Shown here piece by piece: positions 59,247 through 64,000 of a stretch of 64,000 nucleotides of DNA. The translations under genes were made by a program, and so were the position numbers. Positions within the stretch are counted from its first letter, which is position 1. Each line of letters begins with the position of its first letter. Under the pieces are notes generated by a model that had not been told where the DNA came from, did no database searches, and was given only the letters and a program-made list of their open reading frames with translations. This DNA comes from Desulfomicrobium baculatum DSM 4028 (lineage in GTDB: Bacteria > Desulfobacterota > Desulfovibrionia > Desulfovibrionales > Desulfomicrobiaceae), in contig NC_013173.1 in the NCBI RefSeq assembly GCF_000023225.1, forward strand, positions 186,001 through 250,000. The letters run 5' to 3'.

Positions 59247-60060
59247 TCATGCTCTCAAGATCGCCTTTGATCTGGGTGTTGTTGGGCAGGGTGCCGGCAA
59301 AGTCGTACCCCTGCCTGGCGAAAACGATGTTCATGCCGGTGGCGTGGGCCCTGGCGATGGTGTAGGCGGTGTCGATTCCGGCCTTGGCCATCGCTTTTTC
59401 CATATGGGCCAGGAGGATGCTGGCCAGACCCTTGCCGCGACAGTCCGCGAGCGTGGCGAAGTCCGTCATTTCCACGTTGCCGGCCGAACAATCCATTTCA
59501 GCCGAGGCCAGGGCTGTCAAGCGACCCGCGTCATCGCGAATTCCGAAGTAGCGCACGTGCGAATCCATCGTCGAGCGCAAATACTCCGGGTCGTGGATGG
59601 GAAAGGGGTAGGTCTCGAAGACCTGGCGGTAGAGATCCGCCATGGCTTGCGCATCCTCCGGTTTCATTGTGACTGTCTTCCACCCTTCGGGCAGGCTTCG
59701 CCCGCTGTGCACGCTTTGCTCCCTGGCCGTACTCAGCACTTTTTGCACCAGTTTGGGGCTGCTTATGACCGAGCGTTCCCGCTTCGGATATTTGGCCATG
59801 AAGCAGCCGTCCTGGTTGCCGTTGAACATGCCCGGAACCCTGGCCTCCACCTTGAAGCCCTGGGCCCTGAACCAGCCCTCGGCCTGCCCCGGAACCTTGG
59901 CGAAAAGCTTGGAGTAGCCGTTGGTCGAAGCAAGCTGCTCCATGAAGCGGATGATGCGCGGCACGTCCGGGGACGCCAGCTTCATCAGATAGACCCGGTC
60001 GCTGGCCGGCCCGTGCTGGAGCAGAGCCCCTGTCATGCGGATCATGCTGTCAGGCTGCAT
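59212..60060 (-). CDS. ablB: Beta-lysine N6-acetyltransferase
   Basis: A 282-residue protein. The C-terminal half (about 125-280) is a GNAT domain with [37 protein letters not shown], which holds the acetyl-CoA loop, and the late NVWYKPL. The N-terminal half is the AblB-specific domain ([32 protein letters not shown]). It acetylates beta-lysine made by the upstream aminomutase, giving N-epsilon-acetyl-beta-lysine, a compatible solute of methanogens and some bacteria at high salt. It overlaps the end of ablA by 11 bases. Confidence 0.93.
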   Translation of the reverse strand: MQPDSMIRMTGALLQHGPASDRVYLMKLASPDVPRIIRFMEQLASTNGYSKLFAKVPGQAEGWFRAQGFKVEARVPGMFNGNQDGCFMAKYPKRERSVISSPKLVQKVLSTAREQSVHSGRSLPEGWKTVTMKPEDAQAMADLYRQVFETYPFPIHDPEYLRSTMDSHVRYFGIRDDAGRLTALASAEMDCSAGNVEMTDFATLADCRGKGLASILLAHMEKAMAKAGIDTAYTIARAHATGMNIVFARQGYDFAGTLPNNTQIKGDLESMNVWYKPLEACN

Positions 60061-61363
60061 CGGTGCGCCTCCCTATGCGTTCGTTCTCTTCGGGGGTCAG
60101 GCTCTGGGTGTCGTCCCAGTCGGCCAGCAGGCTTTCGATGCCGATGGCCTTTTCTTCGGCGTCGGCCTCGCGCAGCTGCAGGTTGCAGGTCGTGCATTCG
60201 CGGTCACAGTACGTCGGCTCGTAATGGGCCGGCTCGTGGTAGGTGGTGATGACGCCCTCGTAGTTGCGCAGCACGACCTTGTTCGCTGTCCACGAGATGA
60301 TGTAGTTGGGCATGAGCGGAATCTTGCCGCCGCCGCCCGGAGCATCGACCACATACGTCGGGATGGAGAAGCCGCTGGTGTGGCCGCGCAGGCTCTCCAG
60401 GATCTCGATGCCCTTGCCGATGGGCGTGCGAAAATGGGTCAGGCCCTCGGACAGGTCGCACTGGTACAGGTAATAGGGGCGGACCCGGTTGCGGACCAGC
60501 TTGTGATTGAGAACCTTGATCAGGCGCGGGCAGTCGTTCACCCCGGCCAGGAGCACGCTCTGGTTGCCAAGGGGGATGCCTGCGTTGGCCAGCTTGGCCA
60601 GGGCCTGCTTGGACGAGGCCGTGATCTCCGCCGGATGGTTGAAATGCGTGTTGATCCAGAGCGGATGATGCTTTTTGAGCATCTCGACCAGTTCGTCGGT
60701 GATGCGGTATGGCAGAACCACCGGAGTGCGCGTGCCGATGCGCACGACCTCTACGTGCTCGATGCCGCCGATCTCGGTCAGCAGCCAATCGAGCATGTCA
60801 TCCGAGAGCAGAAAAGGGTCGCCTCCGGACAGGAGCACGTCGCGCACCTGCGGAGTGTTGCGGATATATTCGATCCCCTGGCGCAGGTCTTCACGGCTGG
60901 GGATGGAATCACGGTCGCCGACCTTGCGCTTGCGGGTGCAGTGGCGGCAGTACATGGCGCAGGTGTTGCTGACATGCAGCAGCACCCGGTCCGGATAGCG
61001 GTGGGTCAGGCCGGGCACGGGGGAATCCTCGTCCTCGTGCAGAGGGTCGCTCATGTCGTGGCTTTCGATGCGCAATTCGTCGGTCGAGGGAAAGGCCTGC
61101 ATGAACACGGGGTCGTTGCGATAGTCGCTGGGATCAATGAGGGACAGATAATACGGAGTGATGGCCATAGGAAATTTTTCCGTGGTGTTCCTCAGCGCTT
61201 TGCGCTCCTTCTCGGTAAATTCGATGCCAAGCAGACGCTCGACTCCCTCGATGCTTTTGATGCTGTTGCGGACGTGCCACTTCCAATCCGTCCAGTTGGA
61301 ACGGGTGGCGTCCGCCGCGATGTTTTTTGCCAGGCGCCGCTGGTTTTCGGAATATATGTGCAT
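60050..61363 (-). CDS. ablA: L-lysine 2,3-aminomutase
   Basis: A 437-residue radical-SAM, PLP-dependent enzyme. The [4Fe-4S] cysteines are Cys135, Cys139 and Cys142 (CAMYCRHC), [11 protein letters not shown] binds SAM, and a C-terminal Cys group (CDRECTTC) is typical of the longer aminomutases. It converts lysine to beta-lysine. ATG at 61363 has AAGGAGA seven bases upstream; the longer frame from 61450 is not family sequence. It heads the ablA-ablB-yitT operon. The upstream gap 61364-61741 is AT-rich and holds a hairpin and the terminator of the next gene. Confidence 0.95.
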   Translation of the reverse strand: MHIYSENQRRLAKNIAADATRSNWTDWKWHVRNSIKSIEGVERLLGIEFTEKERKALRNTTEKFPMAITPYYLSLIDPSDYRNDPVFMQAFPSTDELRIESHDMSDPLHEDEDSPVPGLTHRYPDRVLLHVSNTCAMYCRHCTRKRKVGDRDSIPSREDLRQGIEYIRNTPQVRDVLLSGGDPFLLSDDMLDWLLTEIGGIEHVEVVRIGTRTPVVLPYRITDELVEMLKKHHPLWINTHFNHPAEITASSKQALAKLANAGIPLGNQSVLLAGVNDCPRLIKVLNHKLVRNRVRPYYLYQCDLSEGLTHFRTPIGKGIEILESLRGHTSGFSIPTYVVDAPGGGGKIPLMPNYIISWTANKVVLRNYEGVITTYHEPAHYEPTYCDRECTTCNLQLREADAEEKAIGIESLLADWDDTQSLTPEENERIGRRTDAA

Positions 61364-61470
61364 TTGATCTCCTTTTCCGCGACCGTTAATTTCTGAATTA
61401 TGACAAGAAAAATTGATTCCAGAATTACAGTATGCAATTGGTGCGTTCAAAAAAAGTCAAAGACAAAGCA

Positions 61471-61489
61471 GTTCTTTTAGAAAAAGAAC
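61471..61489 (-). promoter_or_regulatory. Dyad symmetry in the ablA upstream region
   Basis: A perfect GTTCTTTT/AAAAGAAC inverted repeat with a three-base centre, about 110 bases upstream of ablA, next to a second dyad TTGCA-AAA-TGCAA (61496-61508). They may be operators or a leader hairpin for a salt-responsive operon; the -35/-10 elements are not clear. Confidence 0.35.
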
Positions 61490-61702
61490 CATATCTTGCA
61501 AAATGCAAAAATTTGTAATGAGTTAGATGAAGCTTTTCGTGGTCGCAGGATTGGCAATGTAGATCATGTAATATCGTTCTGATCAAGGGGATGCGGGGGT
61601 TGTGTTTCGGGTATGGGCGAATACCCGATTGGGTGGTCCATTTTCGATATAAGAGAGACGTGCGCGCATAATCGAAAAAGCGCGCTTGGCGGAGCAAAAA
61701 GT

Positions 61703-61735
61703 CAGAGCCGGACGCGCCCGGCGCGTCCGGCTCTG
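61703..61735 (-). terminator. Intrinsic terminator of the PEP synthase gene
   Basis: A perfect 15-base stem (61703-61717 with 61721-61735), three-base loop, followed by ACTTTTTG in the minus-strand RNA, six bases past the stop. Confidence 0.9.
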
Positions 61736-61741
61736 GGATGT

Positions 61742-64000
<2,259 letters not shown>

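Overview
The window looks like chromosomal DNA of a high-G+C, anaerobic deltaproteobacterium, most likely a sulfate reducer of the Desulfovibrionales (Desulfomicrobium-like). This is an inference from content: a 38-residue desulforedoxin, three separate molybdopterin oxidoreductases, a cytoplasmic NuoEF-type formate dehydrogenase, a ferredoxin-linked 2-oxoacid oxidoreductase, PEP synthase, and the ablAB genes for the salt-stress solute N-epsilon-acetyl-beta-lysine. No plasmid, phage or CRISPR locus is visible.

Layout. 1-1.1 kb: a hipBA-type toxin-antitoxin pair (hipA runs off the left edge) with a HipB-like operator. 1.7-5 kb: a PagL-like lipid A deacylase, desulforedoxin, an OmpA-type lipoprotein and a FUSC-family membrane protein. 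5.1-10.1 kb: a tightly coupled three-gene NAD(P)-linked formate dehydrogenase operon. 10.1-15.2 kb: a DUF1566 protein with a DksA/TraR zinc finger protein, then an HPP membrane protein / molybdopterin enzyme / ferredoxin operon of unknown substrate. 15.5-18.6 kb: a PilZ protein and a umuD-umuC-uvsE DNA damage operon. 18.7-20.9 kb: a solitary molybdopterin enzyme and a small unknown protein. 21-27 kb: two hybrid histidine kinases and a periplasmic ABC-type binding protein related to the sensor of one of them. 27.2-29 kb: an AlbA_2 ATP-binding regulator between tRNA-Ala and a degenerate copy of the tRNA-Ala 3' end. 29-34.8 kb: a class IV aminotransferase, zwf, an EamA permease, a small protein and a HyuA-like protein. 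35-37.9 kb: korAB and a parvulin.

38-52.7 kb is mostly housekeeping: mtnA-der, ilvE, dnaX-ybaB-recR-recD2, tRNA-Leu, tig, clpP-clpX-lon. 52.8-57.7 kb: a methyltransferase, a YqaA/DedA membrane protein, an ABM monooxygenase, then two tiny proteins leading into a diguanylate cyclase and an HD-GYP phosphodiesterase, which make and break c-di-GMP. 57.7-58.3 kb carries no gene but holds a cluster of long, structured repeats whose two hairpin copies differ by compensatory changes. 58.4-61.4 kb: ablA-ablB-yitT. The right edge is PEP synthase, 5' end cut off.

The most unusual parts are the structured repeat cluster (57762-58280), the HPP/molybdopterin/ferredoxin operon with a palindromic operator at its start, the tRNA-Ala-flanked AlbA gene, the hairpin leader in front of mtnA, and the small-protein/DGC/HD-GYP module.
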